24,520 nucleotides of DNA from a virus, in the IMG/VR virus record IMGVR_UViG_3300047557_003395, positions 1 to 24,520 of that record. The stretch is one strand, 5' to 3'. The translations under genes were made by a program, and so were the position numbers. Positions 13,812 through 20,858 of this stretch are shown here, one piece after another (the first letter of the stretch is position 1; the number at the start of each line of letters is the position of its first letter). Under the pieces are notes generated by a model. That model was not told the origin of the DNA. It saw only the letters and a list, made by a program, of their open reading frames with translations, and did no database searches.

Positions 13812-15859
13812 AGATTAATTTCAAAAAAATATTAGTCAGTCCTTGGACAGCATTGATTACATTGGCACTTATTTTAAGTATACGAATTGTCGATCCTGTC
13901 TTTATAGAAAGTGTAAGATTACGATATTTCGATACACTGATCACAAACAAAGCACCCACAGAAAATAATATAGTAACAGTAAACATAGATGAGAATGCGT
14001 TGGATTCGTATGGACAATGGCCGTTCAAAAGAGACATCTATGCTAATCTCATAGAAAATCTATATAAAAGAAATGCAGGATTAGTAGTATTCAATGTTTT
14101 AATGACTGAAAAAGATCGTCAGGGAGGTGATAGTTCATTAGCAGCTACACTAAATGAATTTCCTGTAGTTCTTCCCAACATGCCTGCAGATCGTATGAAG
14201 AATGTTCCTAGACAGCCAGGTACTGCGGTTATAGGAGCAGAACATCACGAGATGATAATCGCATATCCTGGAATTATCGCTAACATACGGGACCTTGAAA
14301 GTCGTGCAGCAGGCGTGGGTATTGTGAATACACTACCAGAAGTTGATGGAGTTAATCGTCGCATGCCGTTAGTAATTGCAGTCAATGGTAGAGTGTATCC
14401 TAGTCTTGCTATGGAGGCATTGAGAATAGCCGCAGGCGATAGTACTACGCAGATTAAACTTAATGAGAACGGTGTAGAAAAAATGCGAATACCTGCATTT
14501 GGTCCTATTACTACAGATAGCCTAGGTCGTGTATGGATTGATTGGAGTCAAAAGTCTCGTTCAGTATCCATGACTGAATTACCTAAAGATTTTGGTGGTT
14601 CTGTAGTTATTGTAGGTGTAGCTGCTGCAGGTTTAGGTAATCCTGTGCCTACCGCAGTAGGTGCAGTATGGCCACACGAAGTACAGGCTGCGGTATTAGG
14701 TACGATGTTTAATAATGTAACCATACAACGACCTGATTACGCAGACGGTTTAGAAATTCTAACATTAGCGTTGGCAGGTGTTCTATTAATATTTTTAACG
14801 AGGTATGTATATGCGGGTTTGGCAACGACGGTTATACTTATCGGTGGCAGTGCTATTGGCAGTTGGTATGTGTTCACTAATCATCTATGGTTATTTGACG
14901 CTACTGCCCCTGGAGTTGGCCTACTTGTGGTCGCTCTGCATGCCTATGGGGTTAAGTTTGTAAGCGAGTTCTTACAGAAGCAAGCGATCAAAAAACAGTT
15001 TGCAGGTTACTGTTCCAAAGAAGTAGTAGAGATGCTACAGAAAGATCCAGACTTAATCAAGCGTGGTGTACGCAAAGATGTGTCAGTTATGTTTAGTGAC
15101 TTACGTGGATTTACCCCGATCGGTGAACACTACGGCGATAATGTTGCAGGCTTAGCCAAATATATGAACGGATATATGGATGCTATTAGCCAACCTATAT
15201 TAGATAATAATGGTATGGTCATTAAGTATGTAGGAGATGCATCAATGCACATACACGGTGCTCCTATCGATGATCCCGATCATGCACATACAATGATCAA
15301 AGTTGGTCTCGAAATGTTGGATGCTGTTGATCGTTATACAAAAGAAATGGAAGCACAGGGCCTACCGCCCGCAGCTATGGGTTGGGGTGTAAACAGTGGT
15401 ATAGGATTTATTGGTGAAATGGGCAGCACTGATAGACACAGTTATGATATCTTAGGTGATATGGTCAGTACCGCCGCACGTTTAGAAGCACGTTGCAAAG
15501 CCTACGGTGTTTTAAACATAGTCGGCGCAGAAACTTACAATCGTACTAAAGATGATTTCTTCTACTTGATGTTAGACAATCTACAGCCTAAGGGTAAATC
15601 AGTAGCAGATTTAATCTATACAGTGTTAAGAACTAATGGTGCTGATTATACTAGAGATAAGATAGCACACGAAGTAATGCACGATTTATATAAGCAGAAA
15701 AATTTCGACGAAGCTGCCGATATGTGTAAAAAATTAAAAGGCAACTTCGGCGGACAGATGGACAAGTATTATAAAATTTGGATTGAACGATGTGAGTTCA
15801 TGAAGCAGCAGGACCTTCCAGAGAATTGGAACGGAGAATTTATAGCCCACGAAAAATGA
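13808..15859 (+). CDS. CHASE2-domain class III adenylyl cyclase
   Basis: The 683-residue membrane protein starts with one TM segment (about 10-28) and a periplasmic CHASE2 sensor domain (about 30-310: LRYFDTLI, VTVNIDENALDSYGQWPFKRD, VWPHEVQAAVLGTM). A block of about three TM segments (315-395) follows, then a class III cyclase domain (about 425-600). Metal-binding Asp are Asp431 (MFSDLRGFT) and Asp477 (KYVGDASM). The base-specifying pair is Lys473 and Asp547 (YDILGD), typical of ATP-using cyclases. The transition-state Arg is Arg558, but the usual Asn four residues before it is Ser554. It would make cAMP in response to a periplasmic signal. FecR-CHASE2-cyclase neighbourhoods are known in bacteria but unexpected in a phage. 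Alternative: a poorly active or signal-only cyclase. Confidence 0.93.
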   Translation: MKINFKKILVSPWTALITLALILSIRIVDPVFIESVRLRYFDTLITNKAPTENNIVTVNIDENALDSYGQWPFKRDIYANLIENLYKRNAGLVVFNVLMTEKDRQGGDSSLAATLNEFPVVLPNMPADRMKNVPRQPGTAVIGAEHHEMIIAYPGIIANIRDLESRAAGVGIVNTLPEVDGVNRRMPLVIAVNGRVYPSLAMEALRIAAGDSTTQIKLNENGVEKMRIPAFGPITTDSLGRVWIDWSQKSRSVSMTELPKDFGGSVVIVGVAAAGLGNPVPTAVGAVWPHEVQAAVLGTMFNNVTIQRPDYADGLEILTLALAGVLLIFLTRYVYAGLATTVILIGGSAIGSWYVFTNHLWLFDATAPGVGLLVVALHAYGVKFVSEFLQKQAIKKQFAGYCSKEVVEMLQKDPDLIKRGVRKDVSVMFSDLRGFTPIGEHYGDNVAGLAKYMNGYMDAISQPILDNNGMVIKYVGDASMHIHGAPIDDPDHAHTMIKVGLEMLDAVDRYTKEMEAQGLPPAAMGWGVNSGIGFIGEMGSTDRHSYDILGDMVSTAARLEARCKAYGVLNIVGAETYNRTKDDFFYLMLDNLQPKGKSVADLIYTVLRTNGADYTRDKIAHEVMHDLYKQKNFDEAADMCKKLKGNFGGQMDKYYKIWIERCEFMKQQDLPENWNGEFIAHEK

Positions 15860-16020
15860 TTTATACTCCCTTAGATTGGTGGTTTGACTATTCAGTTTGG
15901 TTGATGTTACAATATAAGTTTGCATCCCCAGCTAAATTTATTAGTGTCAACGATGACATGGAAAAATTCTTAAAGCAGTTCAGTCTCAACGGTATCAAAC
16001 AATTCAACATCTGTAGATGA
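15856..16020 (+). CDS. small hypothetical protein, 54 aa
   Basis: The ATG lies in an ATGA overlap with the cyclase stop, and the TGA overlaps the next ATG in the same way, so it is fixed between two genes by coupling. The protein starts MIYTPLDWWFDYSVWLMLQYK and ends GIKQFNICR. It is rich in aromatic residues near the start, perhaps amphipathic and membrane-associated, but there is no clear membrane segment. No family was recognised. Confidence 0.72.
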   Translation: MIYTPLDWWFDYSVWLMLQYKFASPAKFISVNDDMEKFLKQFSLNGIKQFNICR

Positions 16021-16736
16021 TAAACAAATTAATTTTAGTCATCGTGATAACGATGATGAGTTCCTTTGCATTCTCTAATCCTATTACAGCACAATCGTGG
16101 TTAGTAGCAGATGCAGAGGGAAATATCGTCGCCTCTGAGAATACACGAGAAGTACGCAGCATCGCCAGTATCACAAAAATAATGTCGGCGATGGTAGTCT
16201 TAGATGCCAATCAAGATCTAGACGAATTCATAAAACCTTACACTCGTAGAGAACTTATACAATTATCTATGGTACGTTCTGATAATAGAGCAGCAGATAC
16301 ACTATGTCGACATTACCCCGGCGGATATTCTAATTGTATCACAGCTATGAATCTAAAGGCGCAAAGCCTAGGATTAGTAAACACAAAATTTGTAGATGCT
16401 ACTGGACTTGGGGTTATGAATGTTAGCACTGCTTTAGAATTAGTTAAGATAGTTCAGGAGTCCAGTAAATACGCAGAACTAGTCCATGCCAGCAGAATGA
16501 GCGCAGTTAAGATACAAATAAGAAAGAAATGGCTAGTTTTTAATAACACCAATCCTATCATTGGTAAGCGTCATGAATTTATTATAAGTAAAACAGGTTG
16601 GATTAGAGCCTCAGGCGGGTGTATCGTTATGATGTTAGATACAGATATTGGTAGAAGAATTGTAATAGTATTAGGCTCTAAAAACACTCATACACGAATT
16701 CCAGAAGCAGAATTTATAGCGTTGATTAAAAATTAA
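16017..16736 (+). CDS. D-alanyl-D-alanine carboxypeptidase-like protein (peptidase S11)
   Basis: The 239-residue protein has a signal peptide (about 1-20) and the three motifs of penicillin-binding serine peptidases: SITK (Ser51 nucleophile, Lys54), SDN (88-90) and KTG (192-194, in ISKTGW). These match the PBP5/6 (S11) family, which trims the terminal D-Ala of peptidoglycan stem peptides in the periplasm. The helix around FVDATGLG is also typical. The usual C-terminal domain and membrane anchor of PBP5 are missing, leaving a compact catalytic domain. In a phage it could weaken or remodel the wall during lysis or during export. It overlaps the upstream gene by ATGA and its stop overlaps the stop of a minus-strand gene. 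Confidence 0.9.
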   Translation: MINKLILVIVITMMSSFAFSNPITAQSWLVADAEGNIVASENTREVRSIASITKIMSAMVVLDANQDLDEFIKPYTRRELIQLSMVRSDNRAADTLCRHYPGGYSNCITAMNLKAQSLGLVNTKFVDATGLGVMNVSTALELVKIVQESSKYAELVHASRMSAVKIQIRKKWLVFNNTNPIIGKRHEFIISKTGWIRASGGCIVMMLDTDIGRRIVIVLGSKNTHTRIPEAEFIALIKN

Positions 16737-17128
16737 CCTTCCCCGGAAGCTGCTGTTTTTTTATCTTCTTCGTCGATATCATCTCTGCGTTTAAAAGTTT
16801 GATCGTCTTTTTTGGTGCTGTGAGATACAGCTTGATTGAATTTATCAGAAGCTTCTCTTTCTACTTTTACCTGTTCCATCACTCGATCGCCTTCGATGAT
16901 TTTACCACGAAGATGTAGAACTGTATTAACTTTCTGATTCAAACGGATTAGATCGTTGTCTAACATACGGATACGATCTATCAGAGCAACTAGAGTAGTA
17001 TTGGCTTCGCCTATCACTGGTTTGACTTCTTTAGTACACCATTCCCACACATACTTAATGATCCAACCCATGCCCACAGCCATGACTATAGGAAAACCAT
17101 ATTTGTTAATTAGTTCTACGACGTCCAT
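16733..17128 (-). CDS. holin-like membrane protein with coiled coil, 131 aa
   Basis: One N-terminal membrane helix (INKYGFPIVMAVGMGWIIKYV) is followed by a heptad-like helix (TTLVALIDRIRMLDNDLIRLN) and a long charged, Lys/Asp-rich tail. The G-F-P-I plus membrane helix plus coiled coil layout resembles small phage membrane proteins of the holin or YvrJ kind. It is related to the first gene of this operon (17662-17943), which suggests duplication. An AGGAG site lies before the ATG and the previous stop abuts that ATG. Function as a holin is a guess from topology. Confidence 0.78.
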   Translation of the reverse strand: MDVVELINKYGFPIVMAVGMGWIIKYVWEWCTKEVKPVIGEANTTLVALIDRIRMLDNDLIRLNQKVNTVLHLRGKIIEGDRVMEQVKVEREASDKFNQAVSHSTKKDDQTFKRRDDIDEEDKKTAASGEG

Positions 17129-17269
17129 TTATTTCTCCTTGTCCCAGAATCCCCAGGGATTGTAAATTTTCTTTTCTAATTTTTTCGGTTCATAACAATA
17201 CCATACAGCCACTGAAATCAACACCAGGCATTCCAACAGATAAAAAATTAAAAATGATTCAAATAACAT
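17129..17269 (-). CDS. small single-pass membrane protein, 46 aa
   Basis: I chose the ATG at 17269, which shares a base with the upstream stop (TAATG). A longer reading from 17317 would overlap the neighbour more and lacks support. The protein begins MLFESFLIFYLLECLVLISV, one hydrophobic helix, then a basic tail YEPKKLEKKIYNPWGFWDKEK would be cytoplasmic by the positive-inside rule. Its stop directly abuts the next ATG. No family was recognised. Confidence 0.7.
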   Translation of the reverse strand: MLFESFLIFYLLECLVLISVAVWYCYEPKKLEKKIYNPWGFWDKEK

Positions 17270-17469
17270 TAGCCTATTAAAGGTTTGAAAGTTTGTACGA
17301 CAGGTCTCCATGCCCACTCATAACCCACTACCAGACCCACTACAAACCCCACGACCGCTCCTATCGCTAAGGCTTTATATAAATCTCTATCATGCCAAAC
17401 GGGTTGTTTCTTTAGATACTCCTGCATCTGGGGACTAAGACTGTCCCACCACGCCTGATATTTGCTCAC
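17269..17469 (-). CDS. small membrane protein with glycine-rich TM helix, 66 aa
   Basis: The start is GTG (complement of 17467-17469) with GGGG nine bases upstream; a later in-frame ATG is possible. A soluble N-terminus MSKYQAWWDSLSPQMQEYL leads into a helix with regularly spaced Gly and Val (AIGAVVGFVVGLVVGYEWAW), a glycine-zipper-like membrane segment suited to helix packing or oligomers. It resembles short proteins I associate with T4-like aquatic phages, of unknown function. It overlaps the upstream gene by 35 bases. Confidence 0.75.
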   Translation of the reverse strand: MSKYQAWWDSLSPQMQEYLKKQPVWHDRDLYKALAIGAVVGFVVGLVVGYEWAWRPVVQTFKPLIG

Positions 17470-17653
17470 TTTCTGTTGCCCCTTTGATAATAAATTTTTC
17501 TAGATCACTAACTTTTAACAAAATTTGACGACCATTTATATTGACTAATTTAAAATAGTCCCCACCCTTCCAGCCTAGTCTATCCGAATTGAATTCTTCA
17601 TCTAAAATAATACCGTTTGGGCTACAATCCCATTGATAGTCAACATATAACAT
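17435..17653 (-). CDS. small hypothetical protein, 72 aa
   Basis: This is a soluble protein with no membrane segment. It starts MLYVDYQWDCSPNGIILDEE and has a strand-rich centre GWKGGDYFKLVNINGRQILLK. The pattern (acidic strand, G-D-x-F-x-L-V, G-R-x-x-L-x-K) looks like a small beta barrel, but no family is certain. It starts 8 bases after the stop of the first gene in this operon and overlaps the next by 35 bases. Confidence 0.75.
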   Translation of the reverse strand: MLYVDYQWDCSPNGIILDEEFNSDRLGWKGGDYFKLVNINGRQILLKVSDLEKFIIKGATESEQISGVVGQS

Positions 17654-17661
17654 TTCGTTCT

Positions 17662-17943
17662 TTAATCCCTTCTTGCGTCATTCTTACCATCCGCTCTAGC
17701 AATACGATCTACATCGGGTTTAAGACCAAGGGCGTTTGAAACGATAGTATCGATTCGAACTACATCGTGATTCATGGTTTTGACCCGATTATCCAAAGCA
17801 ACGATGATACCTTTCATACCATTGATACTGCCCAATACACCCTGCAATAACAATTTGATAGTTAGATATACAAAGTAGCCGCCGGCCAGTGCTACGGCGA
17901 TTGGAAAACCCAAATCACCGATTAATTTGAAGATTTCATTCAT
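17662..17943 (-). CDS. holin-like membrane protein with coiled coil, 93 aa
   Basis: This is the first gene of the five-gene minus-strand operon. An N-terminal hydrophobic stretch (LGFPIAVALAGGYFVYLTIK) forms one membrane helix, perhaps followed by a second short hydrophobic segment. A helix with heptad spacing (GIIVALDNRVKTMNHDVVRI) and a charged tail follow. It shares G-F-P-I, the helix position and the [IL]VAL-D-R-[VI]-[KR]-[MT]-[ML] stretch with the last gene of the operon, so the two are likely paralogues. The ribosome site is AGGAGCGAG. Lysis or membrane function is possible but unproven. Confidence 0.8.
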   Translation of the reverse strand: MNEIFKLIGDLGFPIAVALAGGYFVYLTIKLLLQGVLGSINGMKGIIVALDNRVKTMNHDVVRIDTIVSNALGLKPDVDRIARADGKNDARRD

Positions 17944-17955
17944 TGCTCGCTCCTG

Positions 17956-17974
17956 AATTTATATACGTATTTAA
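17956..17974 (-). promoter_or_regulatory. candidate late-type promoter of the minus-strand operon
   Basis: Reading the minus strand, TTAAATA (17974 to 17968) and TATAAATT (17963 to 17956) both approach the T4 late consensus. The first would leave a leader containing the whole AGGAGCGAG ribosome site. A sigma70 -35/-10 pair on this strand was not found. Two overlapping weak matches make the exact promoter uncertain. Confidence 0.35.
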
Positions 17975-17978
17975 CTGA

Positions 17979-18007
17979 TTGACTTCTAGATTAACTGATG
18001 CTATAAT
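17979..18007 (+). promoter_or_regulatory. sigma70-type promoter for the metallophosphoesterase operon
   Basis: TTGACT (17979-17984) and TATAAT (18002-18007) are 17 bases apart, a near-perfect match. The ATTGACTTCT context matches that at 1841-1850. The start should fall near 18014, giving a leader of about 23 bases with the AGAGCGAG ribosome site (18023-18030). It diverges from the minus-strand operon. Confidence 0.87.
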
Positions 18008-18036
18008 ATACATATATTTCTAAGAGCGAGAACAAA

Positions 18037-18831
18037 ATGCGTATTCAAGTAGTGTCCGACCTTCATTTAGAATTTGCAGACATAAACATTCAAAATCAAC
18101 AGAATGTCGATGTACTGATTCTGAGCGGTGATATCATGGTCGCTAGCAAAGTGAATCTGCCGAACAGCGAATACGGCATTCGTTTTCGCGACTTCTTAAA
18201 GCGTGTGAGCTTCCAGTTTCCGCATGTTATCTATGTTGCTGGCAATCACGAGTTTTACAGTGACGGTAAATTTTTTGAAAGCATCGATCAACTTCGAGCC
18301 GCCTGTTCTTTACACGATAACATCTACTTCCTGGAACGTAATTGTAAAATCATCGATGATATTGTTTTTGTCGGAGGAACACTTTGGACAGATATGAATA
18401 AATTTGATCCTCTGACATTACACGCTATTCGTGATATGATGAACGATTATCGTGCTACTGTTAACGATCATGCCGGTTATCGCAAATTGAAACCTGCAGA
18501 TACTGTCGACAGACATAGATTAACAGTAGAATATATCAAACATGTTGTTAGAGAACATAAGGATAAACAATGTGTGGTTGTGGGACACCATAGTCCTAGC
18601 TTTCAAAGTGTTCATCCTATGTATGCCAGCGAATATATCGTCAATGGTGCATATCACAGTGACCTCAGCGAAATTATGTTAGATAATCCTAACATTAAAC
18701 TGTGGACACATGGTCATACACATCATCCATTTGATTATGCGATTGGAGATTGTCGAGTGGTTTGTAACCCTAGAGGTTACGACGGTTACGAAAACACTGG
18801 TTGGAATCCTAACAAGATTATAGAATTATGA
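18037..18831 (+). CDS. calcineurin-like metallophosphoesterase, 264 aa
   Basis: The protein has the five metallophosphoesterase blocks: D-x-H (Asp8, His10 in SDLHLEF), GD (Asp32 in LILSGDI), GNHE (69-72), GHH (183-185 in VVGHHSPSF) and GHTHH (226-230, with His225 also nearby). These bind two metals and hydrolyse phosphate esters; substrates in the family range from nucleic acids and cyclic nucleotides to nucleotidyl-protein bonds, so the target cannot be named. There is no signal peptide, so it acts in the cytoplasm. The same phage encodes an adenylyl cyclase, and class III-type phosphodiesterases share this fold, so a cAMP role is conceivable but not indicated. It is first in an early-type operon and its stop overlaps the next gene. 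Confidence 0.93.
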   Translation: MRIQVVSDLHLEFADINIQNQQNVDVLILSGDIMVASKVNLPNSEYGIRFRDFLKRVSFQFPHVIYVAGNHEFYSDGKFFESIDQLRAACSLHDNIYFLERNCKIIDDIVFVGGTLWTDMNKFDPLTLHAIRDMMNDYRATVNDHAGYRKLKPADTVDRHRLTVEYIKHVVREHKDKQCVVVGHHSPSFQSVHPMYASEYIVNGAYHSDLSEIMLDNPNIKLWTHGHTHHPFDYAIGDCRVVCNPRGYDGYENTGWNPNKIIEL

Positions 18832-19298
18832 AAAAAATCTTCTACGAAAAAGTTGGTCGTCGTTATGTTCCTGTTAGCGAATATGACAACGAATTTCTAG
18901 ATGCCTTTCCAAAAGGTACACATCTCGTCATGTGCTATCCCGGTGGACAAAGTCGCCGCTTCAACATTGACCCAAATTATGCGGCTATGATTGCCGCAGG
19001 TCGTGTTGCAGAAGATTCTATATGTTCTGCTATGATAAAAGCAGATGAAGTGCATCCTTCTCGTAAGGCTTTAACAAAAGCAGAACGAGATGCCTGGCAA
19101 AATCTTATCGAAGTTTGGGGTGACGAAGCTCGCAGTCTACGTAGACCGGCCGTTCGTGACGTCGCAGAAGCTGCGGTCAAAGCCATGCAAGACGAAGCCG
19201 ATAAATTGATGAAGCATCCTAGTGTTCGAAAAGCGTTTGAGCAGTTTCTATTGGTCTGTGAACTTACAAAGGAAAGAGATGAACATCAAAGCTCATAA
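18828..19298 (+). CDS. hypothetical protein, 156 aa
   Basis: This is an unrecognised soluble protein coupled to the phosphoesterase by an ATGA overlap. The N-terminal half has strands (KIFYEKVGRRYVPVSEYD, GTHLVMCYPGGQSRRFNID), and the C-terminal half is helical and charged, from about residue 75 (SRKALTKAERDAWQNLIEV) to the end. A regulatory or DNA-modification accessory role cannot be judged. The last 20 bases overlap the next gene. Confidence 0.82.
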   Translation: MKKIFYEKVGRRYVPVSEYDNEFLDAFPKGTHLVMCYPGGQSRRFNIDPNYAAMIAAGRVAEDSICSAMIKADEVHPSRKALTKAERDAWQNLIEVWGDEARSLRRPAVRDVAEAAVKAMQDEADKLMKHPSVRKAFEQFLLVCELTKERDEHQSS

Positions 19299-19509
19299 AA
19301 GTCAGATACGTACCATCCGACAGAATGATCCCAGATTTGATATCGTTGATGAATATACCGTGGCTCCCAGGGCAGGGTTTGAAATTTCTTCGGGTTGTCC
19401 TAGAGAATACAAGTTGGTGCTAGCAGAATGTATCAACAACGGTTGGATTAAACCTGTAGCCTATATGACTGAGAAAGAAATGATATTTATGGGATTGTCA
19501 AATGACTAA
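19279..19509 (+). CDS. hypothetical protein, 76 aa
   Basis: I chose ATG 19279 because a strong AAAGGAAAGAG site lies just before it; a longer reading from 19222 would overlap the previous gene by 77 bases. The protein begins MNIKAHKSQIRTIRQNDPRF and contains PRAGFEISSGCPREYKLVL and a Trp-containing C-terminal half. It is soluble and small, and no family was recognised. It overlaps both neighbours, as is usual for this operon. Confidence 0.77.
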   Translation: MNIKAHKSQIRTIRQNDPRFDIVDEYTVAPRAGFEISSGCPREYKLVLAECINNGWIKPVAYMTEKEMIFMGLSND

Positions 19510-19747
19510 TGATCATGGAATTATCGCACAAGAAATCGGAACACTCATTCCAAATGCAGTGCTCAGTCTAGACCAAGCTGCGACGAATACTATTTCTTGT
19601 TATGCCGGTGGAGTTGAAATGCTTCGTGTCGCAGAAGATGGATTTTATGTGCGGGGTGAAAAAGTTCCAGCAGATGACAAAGAAGCACTAACTGTTTATA
19701 ATGCTTTCAAACAATTTCTAGTTTGGGCAGAACTTAATAGGAGATAA
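19502..19747 (+). CDS. conserved small phage protein (GFYVRGEKV type), 81 aa
   Basis: The start overlaps the previous gene by 8 bases. The C-terminal half, MLRVAEDGFYVRGEKVPAD followed by a helix ending FKQFLVWAELN, is a pattern I recognise in many short phage proteins. A strand pair presents a G-F-Y-x-R-G turn, then a helix with V-Y-x-A-F-K-Q-F-L. Its function is unknown. It is probably cytoplasmic. Confidence 0.8.
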   Translation: MTNDHGIIAQEIGTLIPNAVLSLDQAATNTISCYAGGVEMLRVAEDGFYVRGEKVPADDKEALTVYNAFKQFLVWAELNRR

Positions 19748-19748
19748 T

Positions 19749-20426
19749 ATGGGATCTATACTCAGTGATATTTTTGATGATTTTCGTCTTGGAGAAATCG
19801 AAAAAAAATCTCTAAATCCGAATCATGGAAAATCTGTAGACACGATCATATTCCCCTGTTGTCATAGAGAAGATAATGAACCCGTGACTATCATCGCTCC
19901 GGGTCTAAAGGAGGGTCCTTGGATCGCTGGGGGTGCTGCTTTGCGCTGGTTTCAAGATCAGCCCGTAGGGGAAAACGATATCGACGTATTTTGTTCTAGC
20001 CAAGAACAAGCACAAAGAGTGATAGATGATATTAAGAGCTACGGCAGATATAGTACCAAATGGGAAAGCGATAATGCTGTAACATTGACCTATTATACGA
20101 TTGGTGCTGGCAAAGAATGGACCATACAGATCATCAAACGTAGATATTTCATGAGCTTACAAGATGTCATCGACAACTTCGACATCACTGTTTGCCAAAT
20201 TGGCACAGGCGGAAACGAATGGCTTTTGGGAAAATATACAGCTCGAGATATCCGCGAAAAAAATCTTCGCATGATTCTACCATTACAACCAGATGCGATA
20301 AAACGTCTAACCAAATATTGGACCTACGGTTATCGTCCAGTAGACGGATTGATGGAGTCTGTAAAAAACAATCCTGTAGCAAAGAAAAACTTTCACGGTG
20401 ACAATGATTATGAAACTGCGTTCTGA
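19749..20426 (+). CDS. nucleotidyltransferase-fold protein, 225 aa
   Basis: The protein carries the signature of the DNA polymerase beta-type nucleotidyltransferase fold: hG-G at IAGGAALRWF (Gly61, Gly62), then D-x-D at NDIDVFC (Asp77, Asp79). A candidate third carboxylate is Asp145 in the NFDITVCQIG strand. Such enzymes transfer a nucleotide to RNA, protein or a small molecule. The helical C-terminal part (from about 165, ARDIREKNLRMIL) resembles the arrangement in phage members of this group, whose substrates are unknown. The ribosome site is AGGAG. Comparison with toxin-antitoxin nucleotidyltransferases is possible but no partner gene is evident. Confidence 0.75.
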   Translation: MGSILSDIFDDFRLGEIEKKSLNPNHGKSVDTIIFPCCHREDNEPVTIIAPGLKEGPWIAGGAALRWFQDQPVGENDIDVFCSSQEQAQRVIDDIKSYGRYSTKWESDNAVTLTYYTIGAGKEWTIQIIKRRYFMSLQDVIDNFDITVCQIGTGGNEWLLGKYTARDIREKNLRMILPLQPDAIKRLTKYWTYGYRPVDGLMESVKNNPVAKKNFHGDNDYETAF

Positions 20427-20796
20427 ACACAGCTGGAGTCTCTTAGATCCCAAACCAGTTCTGTTATATCTGCCCAATCTAGACGAATACATCGTATATT
20501 GGAATGGTATTGCTACTACCCATTCTATGGCCTTGAATTTGGCTATGGAACAATACGGTATATTTCCTACTCCAGAAATGAAATCTTCCATGGAACAGAA
20601 TTATTCCAAAATTTATTATGCCAACGGTTTTGATACTAGAGCATGGGATCTTAAGGTAGCGGAATCTCCAATTTATCCCTATATCAAACGCATTTTGAGT
20701 AAACATGTCAAAGATCTTACCGTGGATAAACAAAAAGAAATATCAGAAGTTCTAAATTGGTTTGATTATTCCAAGGCAAGAGTCTTAGAAAATTAG
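20410..20796 (+). CDS. hypothetical protein, about 128 aa
   Basis: Three in-frame starts are possible: GTG 20398, ATG 20404 and ATG 20410. I chose the last because MKLRSEHSWSLLDPKPVLLYLP is a natural start and it gives the smallest overlap with the previous gene; no clear ribosome site decides. The protein is soluble, with strands near YIVYWNGIATTHS, a helix around ALNLAMEQYG and a helical C-terminus. It is unrecognised. It ends just before the next sigma70 promoter, so it is probably the last gene of its operon. Confidence 0.78.
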   Translation: MKLRSEHSWSLLDPKPVLLYLPNLDEYIVYWNGIATTHSMALNLAMEQYGIFPTPEMKSSMEQNYSKIYYANGFDTRAWDLKVAESPIYPYIKRILSKHVKDLTVDKQKEISEVLNWFDYSKARVLEN

Positions 20797-20800
20797 CACG

Positions 20801-20829
20801 TTGACAAAATCATTTTTTGGTGCTATAAT
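20801..20829 (+). promoter_or_regulatory. sigma70-type consensus promoter
   Basis: TTGACA (20801-20806) and TATAAT (20824-20829) are 17 bases apart, an exact match to the E. coli sigma70 consensus at all 12 positions. It lies directly after the previous stop codon and leads to the small membrane protein gene at 20859. No terminator is visible before it. Confidence 0.9.
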
Positions 20830-20858
20830 ATAATAAACAGTTAAAGAAAGGAATTATC

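Noticed and set aside
17946-18030. Inverted repeat CTCGCTC / GAGCGAG in the divergent promoter region as an operator
   Set aside because: Both copies are simply the ribosome sites of the two divergent genes, which use the same GAGCGAG form; no separate operator is needed.
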